The notes under the pieces are model-generated. The model did not search any database. It worked only from the letters and a program-made list of their open reading frames with translations, and was not told the DNA's origin. Below, in pieces: positions 17,118 through 25,450 of a stretch of DNA of 64,000 nucleotides (within the stretch, counting starts at the first letter, position 1; the number at the start of each line of letters is the position of its first letter). Made by a program: the position numbers and the translations under genes. The stretch spans positions 2,815,796 to 2,879,795 of the forward strand of contig CP070696.1 in assembly GCA_020353535.1 (NCBI GenBank), in the 5' to 3' direction. The DNA comes from Spirochaetaceae bacterium. Lineage in GTDB: Bacteria > Spirochaetota > Spirochaetia > SZUA-6 > DRHE01.

Positions 17118-17912
17118 ATGCGCATCATCGATTTCCATACCCATGCCTTTCCCGACGCCCTGGCCGAACAGACCGTGCCCAAGCTCTGTGCAAGGGCAAA
17201 AGTGACCGCAGCCCTGGACGGCAAAGTATCCTCCCTGGTCGCCGAAATGGACCGCCTGGGTATAGAGGCGGCGGTGGTGCTTACCATCGCCACCAAACCG
17301 AGCCAGTTCGAGTCGATCCTCACCTGGTGTACGGGGGTGGCCTCCAAACGCTTGATCCCCTTTGCCTCGGTTCATCCGGATGATCCTGAAGCGGTGCAGA
17401 AGATCGACAGAATTCACGAAGCCGGTCTGAAGGGAATCAAGCTGCATCCCTACTACCAGAGCTTCGTGTTCAACGACAGGTGCATGTTTCCGCTGTACGA
17501 GCGGATCGAACAGCGTGGGCTGATCCTCCTGGCTCACACGGGATTCGATCTGGGTTATCCCCACGACCGGATCGCCGACCCGCCGAAGCTCATGGACGTG
17601 ATAAGTGCCTTCCCAGCGTTGAAGTTGATTACTACGCACATCGGGGCCTGGCAGGACTGGGACAGCGTGGAGAAGCATATGCTCGGGCGGCCGGTTTACA
17701 TGGAAATCTCCTATTCCTTTCCCTTTATCGGCATGCAGCGGGCGCGCCGCTTTCTTCGCGCCCATCCTCCTGATTTAATCCTATTCGGCAGCGATTCCCC
17801 CTGGGGCAGCCAGGAAAAGATCCTGGAGGATCTGCTGTCTCTGCAGCTGGGGGACGAGCTGAATCAGCGTATCTGCTTCGACAACGCCGCCAGATTGCTC
17901 GATTTGTCCTGA
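17118..17912 (+). CDS. Amidohydrolase family (metal-dependent hydrolase, TIM barrel)
   Basis: Protein of 264 aa, the size of the amidohydrolase-2 group (gamma-resorcylate decarboxylase/ACMSD-like). Motifs: IDFHTHAFPD at residues 4-13, IKLHPYYQSF near 110, LLAHTGFDLG near 138, LITTHIGAW near 174 and LFGSDSPWG near 226. Together they give the HxH, His, His and Asp metal set. The ATG at 17118 is preferred to a GTG at 17091 because the HxH strand normally begins at the N-terminus. Substrate unknown: hydrolase or decarboxylase. Confidence 0.84.
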   Translation: MRIIDFHTHAFPDALAEQTVPKLCARAKVTAALDGKVSSLVAEMDRLGIEAAVVLTIATKPSQFESILTWCTGVASKRLIPFASVHPDDPEAVQKIDRIHEAGLKGIKLHPYYQSFVFNDRCMFPLYERIEQRGLILLAHTGFDLGYPHDRIADPPKLMDVISAFPALKLITTHIGAWQDWDSVEKHMLGRPVYMEISYSFPFIGMQRARRFLRAHPPDLILFGSDSPWGSQEKILEDLLSLQLGDELNQRICFDNAARLLDLS

Positions 17913-17944
17913 ATTTCCCCGGCCAATTTCCCCGATAAAAAATG

Positions 17945-17972
17945 TTGATCCGTGGGCGGGATACTCTATAAT
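17945..17972 (+). promoter_or_regulatory. Predicted promoter of the small membrane protein-permease pair
   Basis: TTGATC (17945-17950), 16-bp spacer, TATAAT (17967-17972). It lies 87 bp before the GTG of the small membrane protein. Just upstream the decamer AATTTCCCCG occurs twice (from about 17912 and 17925). Confidence 0.55.
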
Positions 17973-18058
17973 CAAGAATAATCGTGTTCAGCCAGTGTAC
18001 CCTAGTGATCAGGGAAACTGGACGTTTCATAGGTCGAGGGGGACCGGGGGGCTTTATC

Positions 18059-18343
18059 GTGAATATACGCCAATTGATTGGGATTGTGGTTATCCTGGCG
18101 GCCTACGGCTTGACCTGGTATTTCCTGCTCAAGTCCCTGAGTATCGTGAGAATCATCGACAGGGAAGGCCTCAAGCACGCCCCTGAGATCAAGGCCAGGC
18201 TCAAGCGCAGAGGTAAGCCCGACAAGAGGAGAGCCGATAAGCGCAGCGGGCAAGACGCACCAGGGGAGTCCGGTGAGGCTAAAGATACCGACCCGCGCAG
18301 CCAGCGGGGTGAGCATACCGATCCCGGCTCATCGGAGAGATGA
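18059..18343 (+). CDS. Small single-span membrane protein, unrecognised
   Basis: Protein of 94 aa from a GTG. One hydrophobic span (about residues 7-27, QLIGIVVILAAYGLTWYFLL) is followed by a basic and then acidic, Gly/Ser/Asp-rich tail of about 60 residues, likely disordered and cytoplasmic. A start at 17984 is possible, but the added residues are not membrane-like and GGGGGG lies near the GTG. Its TGA overlaps the ATG of the APC permease (ATGA), with the GGAGAG ribosome site inside this gene, so the two are translationally coupled. A regulatory or stabilising subunit is a reasonable guess. Confidence 0.6.
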   Translation: MNIRQLIGIVVILAAYGLTWYFLLKSLSIVRIIDREGLKHAPEIKARLKRRGKPDKRRADKRSGQDAPGESGEAKDTDPRSQRGEHTDPGSSER

Positions 18344-20571
18344 AGCAGATCAAATCCGAGCTGTCCAGAGAGATGTCCCTGTTTCACATCACTATGATGG
18401 GCGTAGGCATGATGATCGGCGCCGGAGTATTCGTATCCACGGGGATCGGCATCGGCGTCGCCGGACCCGGCGGCATCCTGATGGCCTTTGCCCTGAACGG
18501 ACTTTTGGCCTTTCTGTCTGTAATGACCTATGCCGAGCTTGGATCGGCAATTCCCCATGCCGGTGCGGGCTATTCCTACGTTCAGCAGAGCTTCGGGGGT
18601 TTTACGGGTTTTTTTTCCGGTTGGATCAGTTGGTTCGCTCATGCGGTAGCGGGGAGCCTGTACGCCATCACCTTTGCCAAATACACGCTTCACTTTTTAG
18701 CACAACTGGGAGCGTTCGCATGGCTGAATCTCAACCTGCCTCTGTTCGAAAAGATCCTGGCCGTGCTCACAGCTGTCGTGTTCATCTATATCAACTACCG
18801 CGGGGCCTCTGAAACCGGAACCGCAGGCGCGGTGATGGCCATCGGCCAGACGATCGTGCTTGGGGTGATCGGGCTGGTGGGTGTGTACGTAGCCATCCGC
18901 AATCCCGCCAGAATGGGGAATTTCGAGCCCTTCTTGCCGAACGGTTGGGGAAAGGTGCTGGTCGTTATGGGATTCAGTTTGGTGGGCTACGAGGGCTACG
19001 AGGTTATCGCCAATACCGCGGAAGAGGTTATGGAGGCCAAGAAGAACGTCCCGAAGGGTATCTTTTTTGCCGTTATTATCGTCATAACCACCTACCTGCT
19101 GGTCGCCTTCGCCGCTATCGTAGGTGTCAACAGATCCGGAACCACCATCAGCGAGTGGTTTCAGGGCCAGGGAGCCACAGGCTTTGCCGAGGCTATCGGC
19201 CAACTTCTGCCAATTGGAGGGCTGCTGGTCACCCTAGCCGCGATTTTCGCAAGCACGTCGGCGCTCAATGCCACCATCTATTCATCTACACGTATCTCCT
19301 TTGCCCTGGGAAGAGACGGCTATTTACCCAGGTACTGTGCTCATATCTCGAGGAAGAACAGAATCCCCACCGTAGCATTGTTGTTGTCCGGATCCGTGAT
19401 CGTCGTTATCGCCGCGGCTTTTCCAGTGGAAGTCGTATGTGCCGGGGCAAGCCTGTTCTTCATCGTACTGTTCAACCTTGTGACGCTGGCCGCCATAAAA
19501 ATAAGAATCGAACAGGGGGACAAACTCGACTACGGATACCTGATGCCCTTCTTCCCCGTGATCCCTATAATCTCCTTCATCGGCAGATTGGTGATAGGCG
19601 TATTTCTTTTCGACATGGGGATTTTAGCCTACATCATCGCCGGCACCTGGATCGGCTTTGGGGTATTGCTTTACTTCTTTTATTCAAAAGTCAACGCACG
19701 GGAGATCGAAGCCGGGAAACCTCTGGAGACGATCATCGTCGGATCCAAGGGCTACCAGATTACGGTGGCAGTGGCGGATCCGCGAACCGCTCCCGTACTG
19801 GTTCGATACGCAGACATCCTTGCCAGCGGCGCAGCTGCGGAACTGCTTATAACCAGCGTTGTAACCGTTCCTTACCAGACACCCCTATCGGAGGCCGAAA
19901 ATTTTTCCGAAGAGGCCAGGGTTTTGATTGACGAAGTGGCGCGGGGCGTACAAAGTCCGGTGCAGACGGCCATTCGCTACGGACACAATGTAGCTCGCGG
20001 AATAATCGGCTCCGTGAAGGAGAGAAAGACCGATCTGCTCGTTTTAGGATGGCGGGGGCACACCACCTGGGAGCATCATGAAATGGGCAGCACCTTGGAT
20101 CCTGTAATCGGACAGGCCTCTTGTGACATCGTAGTGGTGAAACCCAACCGGGAGGATCCTGATCGGGTGATCAAACGGATTCTCTATCCCTTGAGAGGCA
20201 CTGGCCCGCACAGCGAACTGGCGGTGGAAGTGTTGAATCTGGTTGCCGCGAGCTACGGCGCTGAGGTCACCATTCTCCACGTGCTGCCGAAGGGGAAGGA
20301 TGGTGCCGATGCCCGGGATATGACCGAGTCGATCGCCTCACAAATGCCGGATGTCCGCTGCAGCATCCAAATCGAAGAGAGCGAGGATCCGGCGATCTAT
20401 ATTTTCAACGAATCCAAGAACCACGACTTGCTGTTGATCGGAGCGACCAATGAAACCCGGTTCCAGCAGTTGCTGTTCGGCTCGGTTGCGGAGCTCATCG
20501 CGAAACACTGTCCGAAAACGGTTTTGATGGTGAAGCGAAAACTCGGGATACCCCCGTGGCTGCGGCATTGA
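18340..20571 (+). CDS. APC-family amino acid permease fused to two universal stress protein domains
   Basis: Protein of 743 aa. Residues about 10-450 form an APC transporter with 12 hydrophobic spans; the TM1 signature reads MGVGMMIGAGVFVSTGIG. Residues about 465-595 and 605-740 are two UspA-like domains. The second ends LLLIGATNET followed by FGSVAELIAKHCPKTVLMV, matching the G-2x-G-9x-G(S/T) nucleotide-binding pattern reasonably well. Such fusions occur in bacteria and archaea, and the USP tail probably senses ATP or cAMP. It should import an amino acid or amine. It is coupled to the 94-aa membrane protein upstream; a hairpin follows at 20634. Confidence 0.9.
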   Translation: MKQIKSELSREMSLFHITMMGVGMMIGAGVFVSTGIGIGVAGPGGILMAFALNGLLAFLSVMTYAELGSAIPHAGAGYSYVQQSFGGFTGFFSGWISWFAHAVAGSLYAITFAKYTLHFLAQLGAFAWLNLNLPLFEKILAVLTAVVFIYINYRGASETGTAGAVMAIGQTIVLGVIGLVGVYVAIRNPARMGNFEPFLPNGWGKVLVVMGFSLVGYEGYEVIANTAEEVMEAKKNVPKGIFFAVIIVITTYLLVAFAAIVGVNRSGTTISEWFQGQGATGFAEAIGQLLPIGGLLVTLAAIFASTSALNATIYSSTRISFALGRDGYLPRYCAHISRKNRIPTVALLLSGSVIVVIAAAFPVEVVCAGASLFFIVLFNLVTLAAIKIRIEQGDKLDYGYLMPFFPVIPIISFIGRLVIGVFLFDMGILAYIIAGTWIGFGVLLYFFYSKVNAREIEAGKPLETIIVGSKGYQITVAVADPRTAPVLVRYADILASGAAAELLITSVVTVPYQTPLSEAENFSEEARVLIDEVARGVQSPVQTAIRYGHNVARGIIGSVKERKTDLLVLGWRGHTTWEHHEMGSTLDPVIGQASCDIVVVKPNREDPDRVIKRILYPLRGTGPHSELAVEVLNLVAASYGAEVTILHVLPKGKDGADARDMTESIASQMPDVRCSIQIEESEDPAIYIFNESKNHDLLLIGATNETRFQQLLFGSVAELIAKHCPKTVLMVKRKLGIPPWLRH

Positions 20572-20633
20572 CTGTCCTCCGGGCACAATGCCGGCCACGA
20601 GGAGGAAAAAAGCGGATGATCGGAATAAGAGGA

Positions 20634-20657
20634 CGAGGTTCTCCGGGGAGAACCTCG
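20634..20657. terminator. Strong hairpin between convergent genes
   Basis: CGAGGTTCTC (20634-20643), loop CGGG, GAGAACCTCG (20648-20657): ten perfect pairs. No T-run follows on either strand, so it may act as a 3'-end stabiliser or a rho-assisted stop between the permease and the convergent small gene. Confidence 0.45.
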
Positions 20658-20711
20658 CCGCTTGACGATTCAGGTCTATCGGCTTCCTGACGGTCTCAGA
20701 TCCTGCCGCTC

Positions 20712-20995
20712 CTACTTTTTCTTTTTGCGGACAACGTCATCCGCGTCATCCTTCGGTTTCGTGGCTGGATTCTCGTCCACCATGAAACGCGCGTGATTTA
20801 TTGCCCGATCCAGGCCGTTAACGGCATGGGTCGATTGACCGCCGAGCACTTGTACGTGTTCTCGCTCCGGATGATGGATGAAATACACGTTCTCCTGCTC
20901 CCCTGGATCCATTTCGGCTTTGCCGAAAGACCAGACGGGCAGAGCCCCGACGGCGATGAGAAAAATGAGAACTCCAAAAAAAGGTATCTTTTCAT
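20712..20995 (-). pseudogene. Small secreted protein interrupted by a frameshift in a 7-base homopolymer
   Basis: The ATG at 20995 has GGAGGG about 5 nt upstream and begins MKRYLF, but its frame then becomes low-quality. The neighbouring frame continues with a classic signal core (FFGVLIFLIAVGALPVW) and a polar 65-aa tail ending KKKK. One extra T in the T7 run (A7 on the plus strand, 20976-20982) would join them into a 94-95-aa secreted protein. Either this is a sequencing or assembly error, or the gene is broken or phase-variable. No family recognised. Confidence 0.55.
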
Positions 20996-21158
20996 ACCTA
21001 CCCTCCGTAACCACGTGGTGTTGCTCGACTTTTGTTGTTCTTTCACTTTCGAGGGTTGGACAGTTTTTAATAGCGCGCTTCGATCGGAGAGAGGAAGAAG
21101 CGATCGACAGACCTTCCGCTTTAATCCCCAGGTCGAGAGAACCCAGACCCTCGGCTTC

Positions 21159-21443
21159 ATGATCCTGCCTCATTTTCCGGCGGATCGCCGGCTGGATACG
21201 GAGTTTCAGCGGGAGCTCAGGGAAATCACCGAGCTCAGCTCGGTCTACTACGCTACTATCCGCTTTCAAAGCGGTGAAAACACGGTCCGGTTATCCTGCA
21301 GCTTTCAGAGCCGCTTTCCCGAAGGGAGCACCAGGATCTGGGCTTTTCCCGCCCTGCAGTACAGCTGCCAGGACACCGTCTCTCTGGCTCGGCAGAACTT
21401 CCTGGGATACATAGAGGATAATCAGCCGATCGTAGGGGATTGA
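21159..21443 (+). CDS. Hypothetical protein, about 94 aa
   Basis: Reading frame with codon use like neighbouring genes, encoding MILPHFPADRRLDTEFQ, then a segment with alternating beta-like pattern (SVYYATIRFQSGENTVRLSC) and ending DNQPIVGD. The start is unclear: the ATG at 21159 lacks a Shine-Dalgarno, and the frame stays open upstream to about 20793, where it is antisense to the frameshifted secreted gene and looks non-coding. TTG and GTG codons near 21019-21026 are alternatives. No family recognised. The Pot-like operon promoter follows. Confidence 0.4.
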   Translation: MILPHFPADRRLDTEFQRELREITELSSVYYATIRFQSGENTVRLSCSFQSRFPEGSTRIWAFPALQYSCQDTVSLARQNFLGYIEDNQPIVGD

Positions 21444-21481
21444 TAGAGGCAGAGCAGTACTCTCCGCGGAATACCTCTGAA

Positions 21482-21512
21482 TTGACATAATAGAGTCTTC
21501 CTGTATTATAAT
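21482..21512 (+). promoter_or_regulatory. Promoter of the Pot-like ABC/URO-D operon
   Basis: TTGACA (21482-21487), followed by TATTAT (21504-21509, 16-bp spacer) overlapping TATAAT (21507-21512, 19-bp spacer) in an AT-rich tract. The ribosome binding site AGGAG lies shortly before the ATG at 21544. Confidence 0.6.
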
Positions 21513-21543
21513 TTTAACAATCTTATATTAAAGGAGTAGGGAT

Positions 21544-22596
21544 ATGAACAAAACACGCTCCAAGGCAATGGTGCTGATCGCTCTGATGGCACTCATTGGA
21601 ATCGTCTCATTGTTCGCAGGGGGGAGAGGGGAGGCGGCAAAGCCGAATGAATTGAACCTTCTCGTGTTCGAAGGGTATGCGGAGCCGGCCTGGGTGGATC
21701 CCTTCAAGGCGGAAACCGGGGCTACCATCAACATTACCAACGCGACTTCGGTGGACGAAATTTTCAGCAAGATGGTCGCAGACGGCGGCAAAGGCTTTGA
21801 CCTGGTCACCATCGATACGAGTCTGTTCCAACGCTACTACGACAAAGACCTGATGATGCCCATCAACCTGGACAACATTCCGAATGCCAAAACGGAGCTC
21901 CTGCCTAACTTCCGCAAGCTGAAAGAGGTGGAGTTCGACGGAAAAACCTATGGTGTGGCCTATGCCTGGGGAACCATCCCGCTGTTCTACGACGCGGACG
22001 TGATTAAGAAGAAACCGGATTCCTGGCGGATCATGTTGGAGCCGCAGTACAAAGGCAAGGTCGTACTGTTGGATGAACCGCAGAACACTATGGTTACCAT
22101 GGCTCTGATTCTTGGTGGATTCAAGGATGTGTGGAATTTCTCCGACAGCGACTACGACAGGCTCAAAGAGGGCTTCCAATCGGTCGCACCGCAGCTCAGA
22201 ACCCTCACCACCGGAGCAACCGATGAGATCGCCCTGCTGGCCAACAAAGAAGCAGTGCTGGGTATGGCCTTTGGCGAGCAGACCGGTTTCGTGGCCAATC
22301 AGAAGGGATTGAACGTGAAAATGACGATCCCCAAGGAGGGAGGCATTGGCTGGCTGGACTGCTGGATCATCTCGGCCGGGACGAAGAACAAGGAACTGGC
22401 GGAGAAATGGATCAATCACACCATTCGCAAGGACTACAACAAGATGATGTCCGACACCATCGGCTACCCGGGCGCCTGCAACCCGCCGGAGGGCATTGAC
22501 TACGTAATGGATCGCATCGTCTGGCTCCAGCCCAGGGGAGACTACCAGATGCTGACCGAGAAGTGGAGCGAGATCAAGCTGATCTTGGCCAAATAG
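21544..22596 (+). CDS. ABC transporter solute-binding protein, PotD type
   Basis: Protein of 350 aa. The signal peptide (residues about 8-27) ends SLFAGGRGEAA with no lipobox Cys. The mature part matches spermidine/putrescine-type binding proteins: LNLLVFEGYAEPAW near 38, TGATINITNATSVDEIFSKM, GKTYGVAYAWGTIPLFYD near 138, and WINHTIRK near 297. It is first in an operon with ATPase, two permeases, a URO-D-family gene and an isomerase-like gene, so the ligand may be what those enzymes process. GGAGTAGGGAT precedes the ATG. Ligand unknown. Confidence 0.9.
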   Translation: MNKTRSKAMVLIALMALIGIVSLFAGGRGEAAKPNELNLLVFEGYAEPAWVDPFKAETGATINITNATSVDEIFSKMVADGGKGFDLVTIDTSLFQRYYDKDLMMPINLDNIPNAKTELLPNFRKLKEVEFDGKTYGVAYAWGTIPLFYDADVIKKKPDSWRIMLEPQYKGKVVLLDEPQNTMVTMALILGGFKDVWNFSDSDYDRLKEGFQSVAPQLRTLTTGATDEIALLANKEAVLGMAFGEQTGFVANQKGLNVKMTIPKEGGIGWLDCWIISAGTKNKELAEKWINHTIRKDYNKMMSDTIGYPGACNPPEGIDYVMDRIVWLQPRGDYQMLTEKWSEIKLILAK

Positions 22597-22609
22597 AAGC
22601 GCCTTTCCC

Positions 22610-23728
22610 ATGAAAGAACTGCTGAGGCTGGAGAATGTTACAAAACGTTTCGGTCCCGTCGTAGCCGTAGATGCGGTAGATCTGAGCATCTACGACGGGG
22701 AGTTTCTAGCCATTCTCGGCCCCAGTGGTTCCGGAAAGACCACGATTCTCCGCCTGATCGCCGGATTCGAAACTTTGGACGAAGGACAGATTCTTTTAGA
22801 GGATAGGGATATCGCCCCAACACCGGTTAATCAGCGGCCTTTCAACACGGTGTTTCAGGACTATGCCCTGTTTCCAAACATGAACGTGTTCAGGAACATT
22901 GCTTACGGATTGATGGTCAGGGGAACCAACCGGCAGGAGATCAGGCAAAGAGTTGAAGAGGCATTGGAGATGGTGGCGCTCTCCGGCTTTGGAGAGCGCT
23001 ACCCCGATCAGCTGAGCGGAGGCCAGCGCCAGAGAGTCGCCCTGGCCCGAGCTCTTATACTAAGACCCAAGCTGCTCCTTTTAGACGAGCCGCTTGGGGC
23101 GCTGGATCTGGCCCTGCGAAAGCAGATGCAGATCACTTTAAAACAGATCCAGGAACGGGTCAAAATTACCTTCGTTCACGTTACCCACGATCAGGAAGAA
23201 GGTCTGACCATGTCGGACCGTATAGCCATTATCAACGAGGGGCGGATTCAGCAGCTCGATGATCCTCAAGCTGTCTATTTCTATCCTCAGAATTACTTCA
23301 CAGCCAACTTCATGGGAGAGAATAATCTGATCAAAGGAGTAGTAGCCGATATTTCACCACAACGGGCGAAAATACAAACCGGAATCGGGGACGTTGAGGT
23401 GAAGTTCACTGACGGGATGTCCATCGGCCATCTGAAAAGAGGAGATGATGTATTCGTCGTGATCCGCCCGGAAAACATTCTCATCGGCGAGCAGACAAAA
23501 TTAGCCGGAAACATATATGAGGGAATTATTAAAAGAAGGGTTTTCGTAGGTTCTGAAGAGAAACTCTTCGTGACTCCGGTTTCCTCCCCGGAGTTGGAGA
23601 TCATGATCAAGCTGCACGCCCTAAAGGCAGGCAGCGGCTATTCCTCTCAGGGATTAACCAGAGAGAAGAAGGTTCAGATTGGCTGGCAGGAGGATCAGTG
23701 CTGGCTGGTTTCGAGCAACTCTAAGTAA
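22610..23728 (+). CDS. ABC transporter ATP-binding protein, PotA type
   Basis: Protein of 372 aa. Walker A GPSGSGKTT near residue 38, Q-loop in NTVFQDYALFPNMNV, signature LSGGQRQRVALARAL near 132, Walker B LLLLDEPLGALD near 152, and the H-loop VTHDQEEG. A C-terminal TOBE-like regulatory domain spans about 235-360. This is the layout of polyamine/iron-type importers. It begins 13 bp after the binding-protein gene and energises the two permeases that follow. Confidence 0.94.
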   Translation: MKELLRLENVTKRFGPVVAVDAVDLSIYDGEFLAILGPSGSGKTTILRLIAGFETLDEGQILLEDRDIAPTPVNQRPFNTVFQDYALFPNMNVFRNIAYGLMVRGTNRQEIRQRVEEALEMVALSGFGERYPDQLSGGQRQRVALARALILRPKLLLLDEPLGALDLALRKQMQITLKQIQERVKITFVHVTHDQEEGLTMSDRIAIINEGRIQQLDDPQAVYFYPQNYFTANFMGENNLIKGVVADISPQRAKIQTGIGDVEVKFTDGMSIGHLKRGDDVFVVIRPENILIGEQTKLAGNIYEGIIKRRVFVGSEEKLFVTPVSSPELEIMIKLHALKAGSGYSSQGLTREKKVQIGWQEDQCWLVSSNSK

Positions 23729-23748
23729 GGGTGGGCAGGACTGGAAAA

Positions 23749-24606
23749 ATGCAGCAGCTGAAAAAACATCGCCGATTCGGTTTGTATACCTTGTTGTTCC
23801 CCACTTCAGCTTGGCTCTTGTTCTTCATTCTGATACCTATATCCATGTTCGGGATGTACAGCTTCTGGGTTGTAAGGAATGAGACCATTGTTCGGGAGTT
23901 TTCCTTCGGGAATTACGTACGCTTCTTTACAAACCCGCTATATCCCAACCTGCTACTTCGATCCCTGATTATCGCCTTCGGTGTAACCATCATCACCTTC
24001 ACGACCAGCTACCCCCTGGCACTGTACATCTTCCGCCAGTCGGGGAGGGTAAAATCGCTATTGTACATGTTTGTCCTCATTCCATTGCTCACCAGCTATA
24101 TCGTGCGCATCTATGCCATGCGTCTGGTTCTGGGTTCCAACGGACTTATCAACAACTTCCTCATTTTTATTGGACTGATCGAAGAACCTCTTCAGATCCT
24201 GCTGTTCAATCGGTTTGCCATCTTTCTGACACTATGTGTGACCCTCTCTCCTTTCATGGTGATGCCTATCTATACTTCTTTGGAGAAAGTGCCTGTATCT
24301 CTGATCGAAGCCTCAAGGGATCTGGGCGCCTCAGATCTGCAGACTTTTTGGCGGGTCGTCTTCCCGATCAGCGTGCCGGGCGTCGTTGCCGGCTCCATGT
24401 TCATCTTCATCCTCTCTCTGGGAGATTTTCTCACGCCGATCCTTGTAGGAGGCACTCAGGGTATGACGATCAGCAAGGCAATCCAGATGAACTTCGGGAT
24501 CGCCTACAACTGGCCCTTGGGGGCTGCTCTTTCGGCTATTCTGCTTTTGATTGCTCTATCCACGATCCTGGTGAGCAATCGTTTCGGTGCGTTGCGGGAG
24601 ATCTGA
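23749..24606 (+). CDS. ABC transporter permease, PotB type
   Basis: Protein of 285 aa with six membrane segments. The EAA loop reads EASRDLGASDLQTFWRVVFPISVPG near residues 185-210. The ATG at 23749 is preferred over a GTG at 23731: AGGA lies 8 nt before the ATG, while the GTG has its purines directly adjacent. It follows the ATPase stop by 20 bp and abuts the next permease. Confidence 0.9.
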   Translation: MQQLKKHRRFGLYTLLFPTSAWLLFFILIPISMFGMYSFWVVRNETIVREFSFGNYVRFFTNPLYPNLLLRSLIIAFGVTIITFTTSYPLALYIFRQSGRVKSLLYMFVLIPLLTSYIVRIYAMRLVLGSNGLINNFLIFIGLIEEPLQILLFNRFAIFLTLCVTLSPFMVMPIYTSLEKVPVSLIEASRDLGASDLQTFWRVVFPISVPGVVAGSMFIFILSLGDFLTPILVGGTQGMTISKAIQMNFGIAYNWPLGAALSAILLLIALSTILVSNRFGALREI

Positions 24607-25434
24607 GTGTCAGGTGGAAATGTGGCTGCAAAGAGATTGACGAAGATCGGCAGGGTGCTCGGCAAGCTGTACAGTCCCGGATTCGGGTTCCTTCTGCTGG
24701 TGGTAACCTATGTGCCGATCATTTTGGTAATCATGTTTTCGCTAAATGAGAGTGTGATTGCCGCCTTTCCGCTGGCCAAGTTTTCCTGGAAATGGTATGA
24801 GGAGCTGTTTCAGAACCGTTCGATCTTAATTGCCTTTCGAAATACCCTGATCATCGGAATCAGTGCGGTGGCCGGTTCTCTGGTCATCGGCGTGACTGCA
24901 GCCTTTCTCCTGCACCGTTACAGGTTTCGTTTTTCCGCATTCTTCAATATCGTAATCCTGCTGCCCTTTCTTCTGCCGGGCATATTTACCGGTCTGGCAT
25001 TGTTGCTGTTCTTTTCCTGGGTCGGCATTCCAAAATCCCTGTTTACGGTGTTTATCGGACATGTGGTGTTCTGCACCGCAGTGGTCTTCAAAACGGTACT
25101 GGCAAGACTTATGGTGGTCAGGAAGAGCCTCGAGGAGGCATCTTACGACCTGGGCGCCAACTCCACCCAGACTTTTTTCTATGTAATCCTGCCCAATATC
25201 CGTACCGCGTTGCTGACCGGGAGCCTCCTAGCTTTTGTTCTTTCCTTTGACGAGACATTGATCACCTTCTTCGTGATCGGAGCCCAGCTCACCCTGCCGT
25301 TGAAGATCTGGGCTATGATGCGCGCCAAGTTTACCCCACAGGTGCATGCCTTGGCTTCTTTGGTGTTCCTCACCTCCACACTCATCATTATCATTTCCTC
25401 CAAGTATATACTGGGCAGGGAAGCGAAGAGCTAG
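24607..25434 (+). CDS. ABC transporter permease, PotC type
   Basis: Protein of 275 aa from a GTG placed directly after the TGA of the previous gene. Six hydrophobic segments are present. The EAA loop reads EASYDLGANSTQTFFYVILPN near residues 178-198, followed by the PotC-like VLSFDETLITFFVIGAQ. It completes the importer; a URO-D-family gene starts 16 bp later, so the operon continues. Confidence 0.9.
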   Translation: MSGGNVAAKRLTKIGRVLGKLYSPGFGFLLLVVTYVPIILVIMFSLNESVIAAFPLAKFSWKWYEELFQNRSILIAFRNTLIIGISAVAGSLVIGVTAAFLLHRYRFRFSAFFNIVILLPFLLPGIFTGLALLLFFSWVGIPKSLFTVFIGHVVFCTAVVFKTVLARLMVVRKSLEEASYDLGANSTQTFFYVILPNIRTALLTGSLLAFVLSFDETLITFFVIGAQLTLPLKIWAMMRAKFTPQVHALASLVFLTSTLIIIISSKYILGREAKS

Positions 25435-25450
25435 CTCGAGAGTCTGGACA

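Noticed and set aside
21000..21269. N-terminal extension of the small secreted protein to a 185-aa minus-strand frame
   Set aside because: The extension has no protein-like pattern, and the ribosome site and ATG at 20995 explain the start better with a frameshift.
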